In this document: piece by piece, positions 16,342 through 24,899 of the stretch | Numbering within the stretch: the stretch's first letter is position 1 | How the letters are laid out: each line of letters opens with the position of its first letter | NCBI GenBank assembly: GCA_015709695.1 | Contig: CP054183.1 | Coordinates: 1,662,992 to 1,726,991 of the forward strand | Length of the DNA stretch: 64,000 bases | Source of the DNA: Gammaproteobacteria bacterium | Lineage (GTDB): Bacteria; Pseudomonadota; Gammaproteobacteria; Steroidobacterales; GCA-2729495 | Direction: 5' to 3' | Notes under the pieces: generated by a model | What the model saw: the letters and a program-made list of their open reading frames with translations, nothing else | What the model was told of the DNA's origin: nothing | Databases searched by the model: none | Program-made: the position numbers and the translations under genes

Positions 16342-18555
16342 TCACATCCGCCAGGCGAGCCCGATACCCACCTGGCGCGGATCGCCGAGGCGGAGATAAC
16401 GCCTGGCGGGGAAATCGGGCGGCTCGTTGCCGAAATAGTAACCGCGGGTCACCCAGGTCTCGTCGAACAGGTTGCGCACCCAGAACACGGCTTCCCAGTG
16501 GTCCCAGCGGCGTCCGGCGCGCAGGTTGAACAGCTCGGCGGCCGGCGCCTTGCGGTCGCCGCCGGTGCTGCTGTCGTAATCGAAGACATAGCAGCCGCGT
16601 CCGCTGGCATCGAGGCTGGCGAACCACCCTGCCCCGTCCTGCCAGAGCAGGCCGGCCGACCAGCTCAGCGGCGGCGCGTGGGGGAATTCGCGGCCCTCGA
16701 ACTCCGGGCGGGTGGCGAAGCGCTGCAGCTCGGTGTCGAGCAGGCCGAGGCCGGCGCGCAGCGTCAGCGACGCGCCCAGCCGCCAGGACAGCTGCGCCTC
16801 GGCGCCGAGCGCGCGCGCTGCCTGCGCGTTGTCGGTGAGGAAGATGAAGGTGTTCGGGTCCCCGGCGCTGAGCTGGATCGGCACCCGCACCTGCATGCGC
16901 TCGCGCTGCTGCCAGAACAGGCTGGCGTCGAGCCAGAGATCGGCATCGCCGAGATGCGTGCCGATCTCGTAGTTCCACAGCGCCTCCGGGCCGAACTCGA
17001 TCTGCTCGCGCGACACCTGCAGGCCCGGCTGCGAGAAATCGGTGCGTGCCAGGCCGGGGTTGAAGCCGCCGGCCTTGTAGCCGCGGGCGACGCGGCCATA
17101 GACGGTGGCGAGCGGGCCGAGCTCGCGGGTCAGGGTCAGCTCGCCGCCCCAGAGGCGGTCGGTGGGCGCGAACTGGTTGCTGGCGGTGACGGCGGCCGCG
17201 CGGTCATCGAGCTGGTCCTGGTAGCGGGCCTCGCGCCGCTCGCCGCGCAGGCCGAGCGCCAGGCGCGTGGCGCTGCCGAGTGGCAGGGAGACCTCGCCGA
17301 ACAGGGCCAGGCTGGTGGCGCGGTAGCGGCTGGTGACGCTGCGATCGGTGGCCAGCGGCGCGCAGAAGGCGGCGCCCGGATCCGGCGGCGCGGGACAGGC
17401 CGCGTCGTCGAGGTCGAGCAGGCCGTGGTCGGTGACGAGGTTGTCCTCCTCGAGCCGCTGGCCATAGGCACCGAGCAGCCAGTCGACGCGGCCGAAGAGC
17501 CGCCCGTCCGGGCCCGACAGCAGCCGCAGTTCCTGCGACAGGGTGTCGCGCTCGCGGTCGGTGAGCTGGGTGTAGGCGTAGACATCGGGCGCCCAGAGCG
17601 CGGGGTTGCCCCAGTCGGCATCGAAGCCGAAGCGGATGTCCGAGTCGGCCGTAGCGGTGATGCTCACCAGGCTCGCGGCCGTGCCGAGATCGCCGGTCAC
17701 GCGCAGCGAGCCGGCGCGGCTGCGCTGGGCGTCGCGGCCGGGCTGGTCGGACTGCGTGGTGAAGCCGTTGTCGATCGACCAGTCGTCGTAGCCGTCGTCG
17801 ATGTCGACGTACAGCGCCGTGGCATCCACCTGCCAGCCTGGCGCGGGATGCCAGCGCAGGCGGCCGCGGCCGGTCAGCTCGTCGCGCCGCGCGCTGTCAT
17901 CGCGGCCGAGGTAGGCGTTGCGGCGAAAGCCGTCGCCGCGGAACTGCTGCAGGGCCAGGCGCCAGGCGAGCGCCTCGCCCGTGCCGGGCACCGGCCCGCC
18001 GCCGGCGGCGCCGATGCCGCGGGCGCCGTCGCTGCCGGCCAGGGTCTCGACCCGCGCGTCGGGCTCGGCGGTGGGTGCCACGGAGCTCAGGTAGATCATG
18101 CCGGCCAGGGCGTTGGCGCCGTAGCGCGTGGCCTGCGGGCCGCGCAGTACTTCCACGCGCGCGGTGTCGAAGGTGGTGGCGATGCCGCCGATGCCGGAGA
18201 AATCCACGTCGTCGATGACGAAGCCGACAGAGGGATTCGGCGCGCCCTCGTACTGCTCGAGCTCGCCGCTGCCGCGCACCTGGAAATAGCGCGCGCGGGC
18301 GCCCTCGCCGGAGAAGCCGAGGTTCGGCACCGCGGCGCCGAGCTCCTCGAAATGCTGCAGGGCGAGCGCCTGTACCGCGGCTGCGTCGAGCACGGCGACG
18401 CTGGCGGGCACCTCGCGCAGGGCTTCGCCCGGGCGCAGGCGCGCGGTGACGACGATTTCCTCGAGGCCGGCGGCGGGGCCGGGCCCGGCGGCGGCGGCAG
18501 TGGCGAGAGCCAGCAGCACGGCGGCGGCCAGCAAGCGATCAGGGCGGAAGGGCAT
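16342..18555 (-). CDS. TonB-dependent receptor for thiamine or thiamine phosphates
   Basis: This 737-residue outer-membrane receptor begins with a signal peptide (LLAAAVLLALATAAAAGPGP). The plug domain at about residues 50-170 includes VEVLRGPQATRYGANALAG, and a 22-strand barrel rich in alternating aromatic residues follows. The last residue is Met after GLAWR, not the usual aromatic residue. Its start codon is preceded by a TPP riboswitch, which makes thiamine or its phosphates the expected cargo. Known thiamine loci of this type put the receptor (often called omr1) beside pnuT and a salvage kinase, as here. Confidence 0.92.
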   Translation of the reverse strand: MPFRPDRLLAAAVLLALATAAAAGPGPAAGLEEIVVTARLRPGEALREVPASVAVLDAAAVQALALQHFEELGAAVPNLGFSGEGARARYFQVRGSGELEQYEGAPNPSVGFVIDDVDFSGIGGIATTFDTARVEVLRGPQATRYGANALAGMIYLSSVAPTAEPDARVETLAGSDGARGIGAAGGGPVPGTGEALAWRLALQQFRGDGFRRNAYLGRDDSARRDELTGRGRLRWHPAPGWQVDATALYVDIDDGYDDWSIDNGFTTQSDQPGRDAQRSRAGSLRVTGDLGTAASLVSITATADSDIRFGFDADWGNPALWAPDVYAYTQLTDRERDTLSQELRLLSGPDGRLFGRVDWLLGAYGQRLEEDNLVTDHGLLDLDDAACPAPPDPGAAFCAPLATDRSVTSRYRATSLALFGEVSLPLGSATRLALGLRGERREARYQDQLDDRAAAVTASNQFAPTDRLWGGELTLTRELGPLATVYGRVARGYKAGGFNPGLARTDFSQPGLQVSREQIEFGPEALWNYEIGTHLGDADLWLDASLFWQQRERMQVRVPIQLSAGDPNTFIFLTDNAQAARALGAEAQLSWRLGASLTLRAGLGLLDTELQRFATRPEFEGREFPHAPPLSWSAGLLWQDGAGWFASLDASGRGCYVFDYDSSTGGDRKAPAAELFNLRAGRRWDHWEAVFWVRNLFDETWVTRGYYFGNEPPDFPARRYLRLGDPRQVGIGLAWRM

Positions 18556-18564
18556 CGGGTACGG

Positions 18565-18652
18565 TCCTGTTCCTACGCCGGTACTAACCGGATCAGGTTC
18601 AAAGGGTTCCCGGCTCGCGGGTCTCAGGCTGCGTCAGCCACCCCTCAGACGC
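18565..18652 (-). promoter_or_regulatory. TPP riboswitch (THI element)
   Basis: Read on the minus strand this contains the conserved THI-box pieces in order: GGGGTG, then CTGAGA, then ACCCTTTGAACCTGATC followed by GGTTAGTACCGGCG. These form the pyrimidine- and pyrophosphate-sensing arms of the thiamine pyrophosphate riboswitch. A possible Shine-Dalgarno AGGA at 18565-18568 lies immediately beside the closing stem and nine nt from the receptor start codon, so control is probably at translation initiation: high TPP hides the ribosome site. All four downstream genes are closely packed and should follow. Confidence 0.96.
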
Positions 18653-18734
18653 GCTCATCTTAGGCGAGGCTGCCCGGCAGGGAAAGCGCCAGATGGGTAA
18701 ACTGTGCGCCCCGATTTTCCTCAGGAACCCGGCC

Positions 18735-19604
18735 ATGACGCAGAGCGCGGACTACAAGGCGATCGACGCCGTCGTCAACATCTGGACCGAGGAGGCGCTC
18801 TCCAAGCGCCCGAACTGGGGCACCTCGTTCTTCTCCGGGAAGATGAATGCCGACCAGAACCTCATCGCCAACCCGCTGAGCCTCGAGGCGATGATTGACC
18901 AGCTGGATGCGGCGGGCATCGAGATCGCCTTCCTCGTGGCCGCGCGCTCAGGCCGTCCCGGGCTGCCGGGCTGCTACCACATGCCCTACGACGTCGTGGC
19001 GCGCGCGGTCGCCAGGCACCCCACCCGCTTCCGTGCGCTGGCCGGCATCGACCCGTTCACCGGCATGAAGGGCGTGCGGGAGTTCGAATCCGCGGTGAAG
19101 AACGACGGCTTCATCGGCGCGCACCTCTATCCGCACTGGTTCGAGCTGGCGCCCGACGAGGCGAAGTACTACCCGTTCTACGCCAAGTGCTGCGAGCTCG
19201 GGGTGCCGATCCAGATGCAGGTGGGCCAGTCGATGATCTATGCGCCGGACTTTCCCTGCCGCAGCGTCGGCCGGCCGATCACCCTGGATGCGGTGGCCTG
19301 CGACTTCCCCGAGCTGAAGCTGATCGGCATCCACGTCGGCATCCCCTGGACCGAGGAGATGATCGCCATGGCATGGAAACACAAGAACGTCTACATCGGC
19401 AGCGATGCGCACCGGCCGAAGTACTGGCCGGAGAGCTTCCGGCGCTACATCAACACCCAGGGGCAGGACAAGGTGATCTTCGGCACCGACTTCCCGGTGC
19501 TGCCCTTCAAGCGCACCGTCGAGGACATCGATGCCCTCGGCCTCAAGCCCGAAGCACGCCGCAAGCTGATGCGCGACAACGTCGTGCGGATCTACGGCCT
19601 GTAA
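18735..19604 (+). CDS. Amidohydrolase-2 family metal-dependent hydrolase or decarboxylase
   Basis: This 289-residue protein has the amidohydrolase-2 TIM barrel. Segments HLYPHWFELAPDE, LIGIHVGIPWTEEMI and IFGTDFPVLPFKRTVED correspond to the metal and substrate residues near the ends of later strands; the FGTDFP motif holds the last catalytic Asp. The usual N-terminal HxH is not present: the first strand reads AIDAVVNIWTEE, so the metal site may be altered. The ATG at 18735 has AGGA nine nt upstream. Relatives include decarboxylases of the ACMSD/2,3-DHB type. It faces the CoA-transferase gene tail to tail. Substrate unknown. Confidence 0.8.
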   Translation: MTQSADYKAIDAVVNIWTEEALSKRPNWGTSFFSGKMNADQNLIANPLSLEAMIDQLDAAGIEIAFLVAARSGRPGLPGCYHMPYDVVARAVARHPTRFRALAGIDPFTGMKGVREFESAVKNDGFIGAHLYPHWFELAPDEAKYYPFYAKCCELGVPIQMQVGQSMIYAPDFPCRSVGRPITLDAVACDFPELKLIGIHVGIPWTEEMIAMAWKHKNVYIGSDAHRPKYWPESFRRYINTQGQDKVIFGTDFPVLPFKRTVEDIDALGLKPEARRKLMRDNVVRIYGL

Positions 19605-19621
19605 GAAAAGAAAAAGGTGTC

Positions 19622-19778
19622 AGAAAAAGGTGTCAGACTTATTTAAGAAAAGGTGTCAGACATATTTTTGGAAAAGGTGTCAGACATATTTTTCGCGCGT
19701 CACGTGAAAAATATGTCTGACACCTTTTCCAAAAATATGTCTGACACCTTTTCTTAAATAAGTCTGACACCTTTTTCT
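19622..19778. repeat. Perfect 73-bp inverted repeat built from GGTGTCAGAC units
   Basis: The arms 19622-19694 and 19706-19778 are exact reverse complements over 73 bp, around an 11-nt centre (gcgcgtcacgt). Each arm has three copies of GGTGTCAGAC separated by AT-rich linkers (ttatttaagaaaa, atatttttggaaaa), and a partial fourth copy precedes the left arm. It fills the gap between two convergent genes. As RNA it would form one very long hairpin on either strand, so it may end transcription in both directions. The unit also resembles sequence at 63564-63646, suggesting a dispersed REP/REPIN-like family. Confidence 0.95.
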
Positions 19779-19785
19779 CTTTTTC

Positions 19786-20979
19786 TCAGGCCTGGAGCGT
19801 GGCGCCGGATTCCAGCATGGCGTCGATGTCGGCCTGGCTGCAGCCGGCCTCGCGCAGCACCTCGACGCTGTGTTCGCCGAGGCGCGGCTGCAGGCGGCGC
19901 ACGTCGGCGGGGGTCTCGGAGAAGGTGTAGGGAAAGCGCGTCATGCGCAGCCGGCCCTCGGTGGGGTGATCCACCTCCTGCCAGAAATCGACCGCCTGCA
20001 GGTGCGGGTCGCGCACCAGGTCCTCGAGCGAATTGACGGCGTTGGTCGGCACGCTGGTCTCGCCGAAGATCCTCAGCCACTCGCCGGTGCTGCGCGTGGC
20101 CATGATCTTCGCGGTCTCGCTGTAGGTGTCGTCGATGTTGGTCACCCGGCTGTTCAGCGTGCGGAAGCGCGGATCGGTGATCAGCTCGGGATGACCGGAT
20201 ACCTTGCAGAAGGTCTCCCAGTGGTTGTCCAGGTACGGCAGGATGGCGATGTAGCCGTCCAGCGTCTTGTAGGGCTTGCGGTGGTAGCTCATCAGGCGCG
20301 TGTAGCCGGCGGTGCCGATGGGCGGCTCGAAGCTCATGCCCCAGAGATGCTCGGCCATGACGAAGTACACCATGGTCTCGAACATCGGCACCTCGATCTC
20401 CTGCCCGCGGCCGGTGCGCTCGCGGCTGAACAGCGCCGCCGTCACCGCCTGCACCACCGCCATGGCGGTGGTCTTGTCGGCGACCACGGTGGGCAGGTAG
20501 CGCGGCTCGCCGAGCACCATCTCGTTGAGCATGGCGATGCCGCTGATGGCCTGGATCGAGTCGTCGAGGGCGCCGCGGCTGCCGTAGGGACCCTTGCGGC
20601 CATAGCCGTAGGTGCCGCAGTAGATGATCTTCGGGTTGACGGCGCGGAAATCCTTGTAGGCCAGGCCCAGCTTGTCCATGACCTGGGCGCGGTTGTTGTG
20701 GATCACCACGTCGCAGGATTCGGCGATCTTCAGCACCGCGGCACGCGCCGCGGGCTGCTTCACGTCGAGCACCACGCTGCGCTTGTTGCGGTTGCAGGTG
20801 AGATAGAGCGCCGACATGCCCTTGCTGCGCGAGGCGCCCAGGGTGCGGTTGCTGTCACCGCGAGGCGGCTCCACCTTGATGACCTCGGCACCCATGTCCG
20901 CCAGGATCTGGCAGGCCCAGGGGCCGAGGACGACGGCCGTCATCTCGAGGATTTTGACGCCTGTGAGGGGACCGGACAT
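19786..20979 (-). CDS. Class III CoA-transferase (CaiB/BaiF family)
   Basis: This 397-residue protein of the CaiB/BaiF family moves CoA between carboxylic acids. The start GVKILEMTAVVLGPWACQIL and GAEVIKVEPPRGD are characteristic, as are NRNKRSVVLDVK and GRGQEIEVPMFETM. In the last segment Glu appears to sit where formyl-CoA transferase has its catalytic Asp; other family members seem to share this, but I could not align them. The gene follows the small protein gene by 3 nt. Substrates are unknown; carnitine, bile-acid or aromatic acid CoA transfer are family possibilities. Confidence 0.92.
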   Translation of the reverse strand: MSGPLTGVKILEMTAVVLGPWACQILADMGAEVIKVEPPRGDSNRTLGASRSKGMSALYLTCNRNKRSVVLDVKQPAARAAVLKIAESCDVVIHNNRAQVMDKLGLAYKDFRAVNPKIIYCGTYGYGRKGPYGSRGALDDSIQAISGIAMLNEMVLGEPRYLPTVVADKTTAMAVVQAVTAALFSRERTGRGQEIEVPMFETMVYFVMAEHLWGMSFEPPIGTAGYTRLMSYHRKPYKTLDGYIAILPYLDNHWETFCKVSGHPELITDPRFRTLNSRVTNIDDTYSETAKIMATRSTGEWLRIFGETSVPTNAVNSLEDLVRDPHLQAVDFWQEVDHPTEGRLRMTRFPYTFSETPADVRRLQPRLGEHSVEVLREAGCSQADIDAMLESGATLQA

Positions 20980-20982
20980 CCC

Positions 20983-21240
20983 TCAGAACACGACGCGGTG
21001 CTTGCGCCGCGGCTCGCGCGGCAGCTCGGCGGGCGGGATCAGCCGCATCTGGTCGAAGTTCACGCTGAAGCCGCGCACCTGGATGCGCTCGAGGAAGGCC
21101 GCATAGCGGCGCGCGCGCTTCGGCGCGTCGACCACGTTCATGCGGTGGGCGATGCGCTTGTAGCGCAGCTTCTGCTCACCGGTCTCGGCGCGGAGCCACC
21201 GGCTCACGGCCGGGCTCTTCTTGTGCGGGATCAGCTTCAT
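20983..21240 (-). CDS. Small basic protein of unknown function
   Basis: This 85-residue basic protein (many Arg and Lys, for example RRYAAFLERIQVRGF) has no signal peptide or membrane segment. A strong ribosome site AGAGAGG lies six nt before the ATG, and the stop is 3 nt from the CoA-transferase start, so it is probably the first gene of that two-gene unit. I do not recognise the family. The conserved-looking spacing and coding bias support a real gene rather than a shadow. Confidence 0.65.
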   Translation of the reverse strand: MKLIPHKKSPAVSRWLRAETGEQKLRYKRIAHRMNVVDAPKRARRYAAFLERIQVRGFSVNFDQMRLIPPAELPREPRRKHRVVF

Positions 21241-21335
21241 GATTGCCTCTCTGGGCCTGATTTCCGGAAGCGCAGGAATATGCCGCCTGCGCCCGGGCCT
21301 GTCAATGAAGCACGATGCCGCGGACCGGTCGGGCC

Positions 21336-23762
21336 TCAGCCCGCGCCGAGCTTCGCCAGCGCCGCCTTCGCCTCGACCACGCCGGGGAACTCGGCCTTGC
21401 CGTCACCCACGGCCTTGCCCAGCGACTGCTTCGCGCCCGCGGTGTTGTTGGTGGCGATGTAGGCCATGCCCAGGTGGTACTGCAGCATGGGGATGTTGCT
21501 GGCGCCGGCCACCGCCCGCTCGAGGAACTGCACCGCCTTCGGGTAGTCCTTGTTGCGGTAATAGGCCCAGCCAATGGTGTCGAGCACCGCGGGGTTGGTG
21601 GTCTCCGCGAGCGGCTTGACCAGCTCCAGCGCATGCGACCAGCTCGCCGCGTCGGAGCGGTAGTCCAGCAGCAGCGCGGCCAGGTTGTTGGCGGCCACCT
21701 CGACCTTCGGGTTGGCCTTGAGCAGTTCCTCGTAGTGGGTGATGGCCTCGTCCCAGCGACGCTGCTGCTCGTACTCCGAGCCGAGCAGCATGCCGAGCTC
21801 GGCATTGCCGGGGTTGGCGGCGAGACCCTTCTTGTACGCCTCGATGCGCGCGGCCGGGTCGTCGTTGTCGAGGCTGGCCAGCGCCGCCCAGGCCATGCTG
21901 GCCTTGGGCTGGGCGGTGACGATCTCCTGGAAGATCTTCTCGGCGGAGACCTTGTCACCGGCCTGGGCGCGCACGCCACCCTCGAGGAACTTCGCCGAGA
22001 GGTCCTGCGGATTGGCCGCCTGGAAGTCCTTCAGCGCCTTCATCGCCTCGTCCTTGCGGCCCATGGCGTTGAGCGTGCCGACCAGGCCTTCCAGCGCCAG
22101 GGTCCACTGCGGGTTGCGCTCCAGCGCTTTGCGGAAGGCGTCCGCCGCCTCGGCGTTCTTCTCCTGCGAGCGCATGACGCGCGCCAGCTGGAAGTAGCCG
22201 ACGCCCTTGTCGTCGGGCAGCGCCACCATGCGGCGCGCCTCGGCCTCGGCGGCGCTCCACTGCTTCTGCGAGCCGAGCAGCGTCACCAGACGGCTGCCGG
22301 CATCGAGGTCGCCGGGCGCCTTCTTCAGGTGGTCGCGCAGCACCTGCTCGGCGCCGTCGATGTTCTTGTCCGCCACTTCCAGGGCCGCGAGCTCGCGCGG
22401 GCCATCGGCATTCAGCGGGTCGGCGGCGATCAGGCGCCGGTAGGCATCCTTGGCGAGGACCTTGTCGTCCATCAGCGTGTGGGTGCGGGCCAGCAGCAGC
22501 ATCGCCCGGGTGTTCTCCGGCTCCTTGCGCAGCACCGTGCGGATATCGGCGATGGCGTCGTCGAACTTCTTGTCGCGCACGCGCAGCCCGGCGCGGATCA
22601 GCAGCGCCTCGGGGTTGTCGGGTTCGTCGGCGAGCACGGCCTCGATCTGCGCCCGGCCGGGCTCGATCTCGCCCTTGGCGATCTTCAGCGCCGCCACCCG
22701 CACCCGCGCCGACATCCCGGCCTTGGACTTCGGATCGCGCTTGGCCAGCTCCTCGTAGACGGCGAGCGCCGCATCGGGCTTGCGCGTGGCCTCGTAGAGC
22801 CGGCCGAGGGCGAGCCGCAGCTCGGGCTGGTCGGGATCCTCGGCGACGAAGGCCTCGAGCGCCTTCTCCGCCTCCTCGGGGCTGCGCATCTGGCCGAGGA
22901 ACTGCGCCAGGCCGAGGCGCGCGTCGACATCCTTGGGGTCCGTGGCGATGACGCTGCGCATGACCTTCTCGGCGTCGTCGATGCGGCCCTCGCCGGCGTA
23001 GAAGCGCGCCAGCTGGTACTGCAGCTCCTCTTCCTTGGGAAAGTCGCGGATCAGGTCACGGATGCCCTGCTCCACCTCGTCCTTGCGGTTCTGCTGGGCG
23101 AGGATGGCGATGCGCACCTGGCGCAGCGGCTTGGCGGCCTCGGCAGCGAGCCGGGCGATGCCGGCATCGAGGATCTTCAGGCCGGCGGCGGCGTCGCCCT
23201 GCTGGGCCTCGATGGCGGCGCGCAGCAGGATGCCGTCCACCAGGTCCGGGTCCTTGGCCAGCGCGGCATCGAGTTCCTTGCGGCCCTCCTCCATCTTCTT
23301 GTCCTGGAGCAGCAGGCGCGCGTTGAGCACCCGCACCGTCGGGTCATCGGGCGCCAGCGCGGTGGCGGCCTTGGCCTGCTCGGCGGCCTGCTCGTAGGCC
23401 TGGCCGAAGAAGTACAGCGTGCCGAGCTTGACGCGCGCCGGGACCATGTTCGGATCGGAGTCCACGGCCATCAGCAGCTGCTGGATCATCGGCCGGAATT
23501 CCTGCTGCTTCTCGGCGATCTCCGCCAGCATGTAGTGCGCCCTGGCGTTCTTCGGCTCGATCTGCGCGGCGTTCGCCGCCTCGAGCTTCGCCTTGACGTA
23601 GTCGCCCTGGGCGAAGAGCTCCTCCGCCTTCTTCATGTAGTTGGCGGCGCGCTCCTCCGGCGGCGTGCAGGCGGCGAGCGTGGCGAGCGCCGCGCCGAGC
23701 GCCAGCGCGGTCAGCCAGCGGGCACGCGGGTTGCGGGTGGACGGGGCCGATGCATGGTTCAT
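21336..23762 (-). CDS. prsT: PEP-CTERM system TPR-repeat lipoprotein PrsT
   Basis: This 808-residue outer or inner membrane lipoprotein has signal sequence LATLAAC with Cys32 as lipobox cysteine. The rest is a long array of tetratricopeptide repeats (about twenty, for example NARAHYMLAEIAEKQQEF and NPQWTLALEGLVGTLNAMG). It matches the TPR lipoprotein that marks exosortase A-type loci and is presumed to scaffold polysaccharide secretion or PEP-CTERM protein handling. The stop of the wecB gene directly abuts its start codon (23763/23762), so the genes are one operon. Confidence 0.93.
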   Translation of the reverse strand: MNHASAPSTRNPRARWLTALALGAALATLAACTPPEERAANYMKKAEELFAQGDYVKAKLEAANAAQIEPKNARAHYMLAEIAEKQQEFRPMIQQLLMAVDSDPNMVPARVKLGTLYFFGQAYEQAAEQAKAATALAPDDPTVRVLNARLLLQDKKMEEGRKELDAALAKDPDLVDGILLRAAIEAQQGDAAAGLKILDAGIARLAAEAAKPLRQVRIAILAQQNRKDEVEQGIRDLIRDFPKEEELQYQLARFYAGEGRIDDAEKVMRSVIATDPKDVDARLGLAQFLGQMRSPEEAEKALEAFVAEDPDQPELRLALGRLYEATRKPDAALAVYEELAKRDPKSKAGMSARVRVAALKIAKGEIEPGRAQIEAVLADEPDNPEALLIRAGLRVRDKKFDDAIADIRTVLRKEPENTRAMLLLARTHTLMDDKVLAKDAYRRLIAADPLNADGPRELAALEVADKNIDGAEQVLRDHLKKAPGDLDAGSRLVTLLGSQKQWSAAEAEARRMVALPDDKGVGYFQLARVMRSQEKNAEAADAFRKALERNPQWTLALEGLVGTLNAMGRKDEAMKALKDFQAANPQDLSAKFLEGGVRAQAGDKVSAEKIFQEIVTAQPKASMAWAALASLDNDDPAARIEAYKKGLAANPGNAELGMLLGSEYEQQRRWDEAITHYEELLKANPKVEVAANNLAALLLDYRSDAASWSHALELVKPLAETTNPAVLDTIGWAYYRNKDYPKAVQFLERAVAGASNIPMLQYHLGMAYIATNNTAGAKQSLGKAVGDGKAEFPGVVEAKAALAKLGAG

Positions 23763-24899
23763 TCAGGACACTCCGTTGATGGCGGCCGCCGGGGCCGTCT
23801 CGAGGCGGGCACGCAGGCTGGCGACACAGCGGCCGGCCGTGCGCCCGTCCCACAGTTCGGGCTTGCGCCCCGCCGGCCAGTCGCCGGCGAGCGCTTTGCC
23901 GATATTCTCCAACAGCGCCGCCGGCTTCACCAGCCGGTTGCTGCCCTCGGTGACCGTGACCGGCCGCTCGGTGTTGGGCCGCACGGTCAGGCAGGGAATG
24001 CCGAGGTAGGTAGTCTCCTCCTGCAGCCCGCCGGAATCGGTGACCGCCAGGGCCGCGTGGGTGACCAGGCCCATGAACTGCACGTAGCCCAGCGGCTCGA
24101 TCAGGCGGATGCCGGGCGTGGTCGCCAGGCCGTCGTGCAGGCCGAACTCGCGCAGCTGCTTGCGCGTGCGCGGGTGCACCGGGAACACCATGTCGATGGA
24201 GCGGGCGGCCGCCTGCAGCTGCGTGACCAGGCCGCGCAGGGTCGCCGGGTCGTCGACGTTGGAGGGCCGGTGCAGGGTGACCACGCCGTAGCGGCGGCCG
24301 CCGAGGCCGAGGCCGGCGCTGGTGGCGTCGGCGGCGATCTTCGCGCGCAGCAGCTCGAAGGAGTCGAGCATGATGTTGCCGACGCGCTCGATGCGCGAGG
24401 CGGGCACGCCCTCGCGCCGCAGGTTCTCGTCGCCGTCGGGCGAAGGCGTCCACAGCAGGTCGGAGATGGCATCGGTGACCAGCCGGTTGATCTCCTCCGG
24501 CATGGCGCGGTCGCCGCTGCGCAGGCCCGCCTCGAGGTGTGCCACCGGGATCAGCAGCTTGGCGCAGACCAGGGCCACCGCGGCCGTGGAGTTGACGTCG
24601 CCGACGACGATGGTCCAGTCCGGCCGCTCGCGCAGCGCGACCTGCTCGTAGGCCATCATCACGCGGCCGGTCTGCTCGGCGTGGCTGCCGCTGCCGACGG
24701 CGAGGTGATGATGCGGCTCGGGCAGCCCCAGGTCGCTGAAGAAGGCATCCGACATGTTGGCGTCGTAATGCTGGCCGGTGTGGACGATGCGCGGTGCGAA
24801 CAGCGGATCGGCGGCCAGCGCATGGTAGAGCGGCGCCACCTTCATGAAGTTCGGGCGCGCCGCGGCCACCAGGTGCACGAGGACCGGGCGGCTCATCAC
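23763..24899 (-). CDS. wecB: UDP-N-acetylglucosamine 2-epimerase (non-hydrolysing)
   Basis: This 378-residue cytoplasmic enzyme converts UDP-GlcNAc to UDP-ManNAc for surface polysaccharide synthesis. The signatures are RPNFMKVAPLYHAL near the start, TGQHYDANMSDAFF, HLEAGLRSGDRAMPEE and TDSGGLQEETTYLGIP, all diagnostic for WecB. The length fits the family. Its ATG overlaps the exosortase stop codon by 4 nt and it abuts prsT, so it is translated with the exosortase unit. It suggests that the polymer contains ManNAc or a derivative such as ManNAcA. Confidence 0.95.
   Translation of the reverse strand: MMSRPVLVHLVAAARPNFMKVAPLYHALAADPLFAPRIVHTGQHYDANMSDAFFSDLGLPEPHHHLAVGSGSHAEQTGRVMMAYEQVALRERPDWTIVVGDVNSTAAVALVCAKLLIPVAHLEAGLRSGDRAMPEEINRLVTDAISDLLWTPSPDGDENLRREGVPASRIERVGNIMLDSFELLRAKIAADATSAGLGLGGRRYGVVTLHRPSNVDDPATLRGLVTQLQAAARSIDMVFPVHPRTRKQLREFGLHDGLATTPGIRLIEPLGYVQFMGLVTHAALAVTDSGGLQEETTYLGIPCLTVRPNTERPVTVTEGSNRLVKPAALLENIGKALAGDWPAGRKPELWDGRTAGRCVASLRARLETAPAAAINGVS

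Noticed and set aside
15949-18663. A 904-codon open frame opposite the TonB receptor
   Set aside because: Antisense to a clear receptor gene, crosses its riboswitch, and shows no family motif.
19622-19778. CRISPR-like array because of repeated GGTGTCAGAC
   Set aside because: The units are in inverted arms with identical linkers, not direct repeats with unique spacers.
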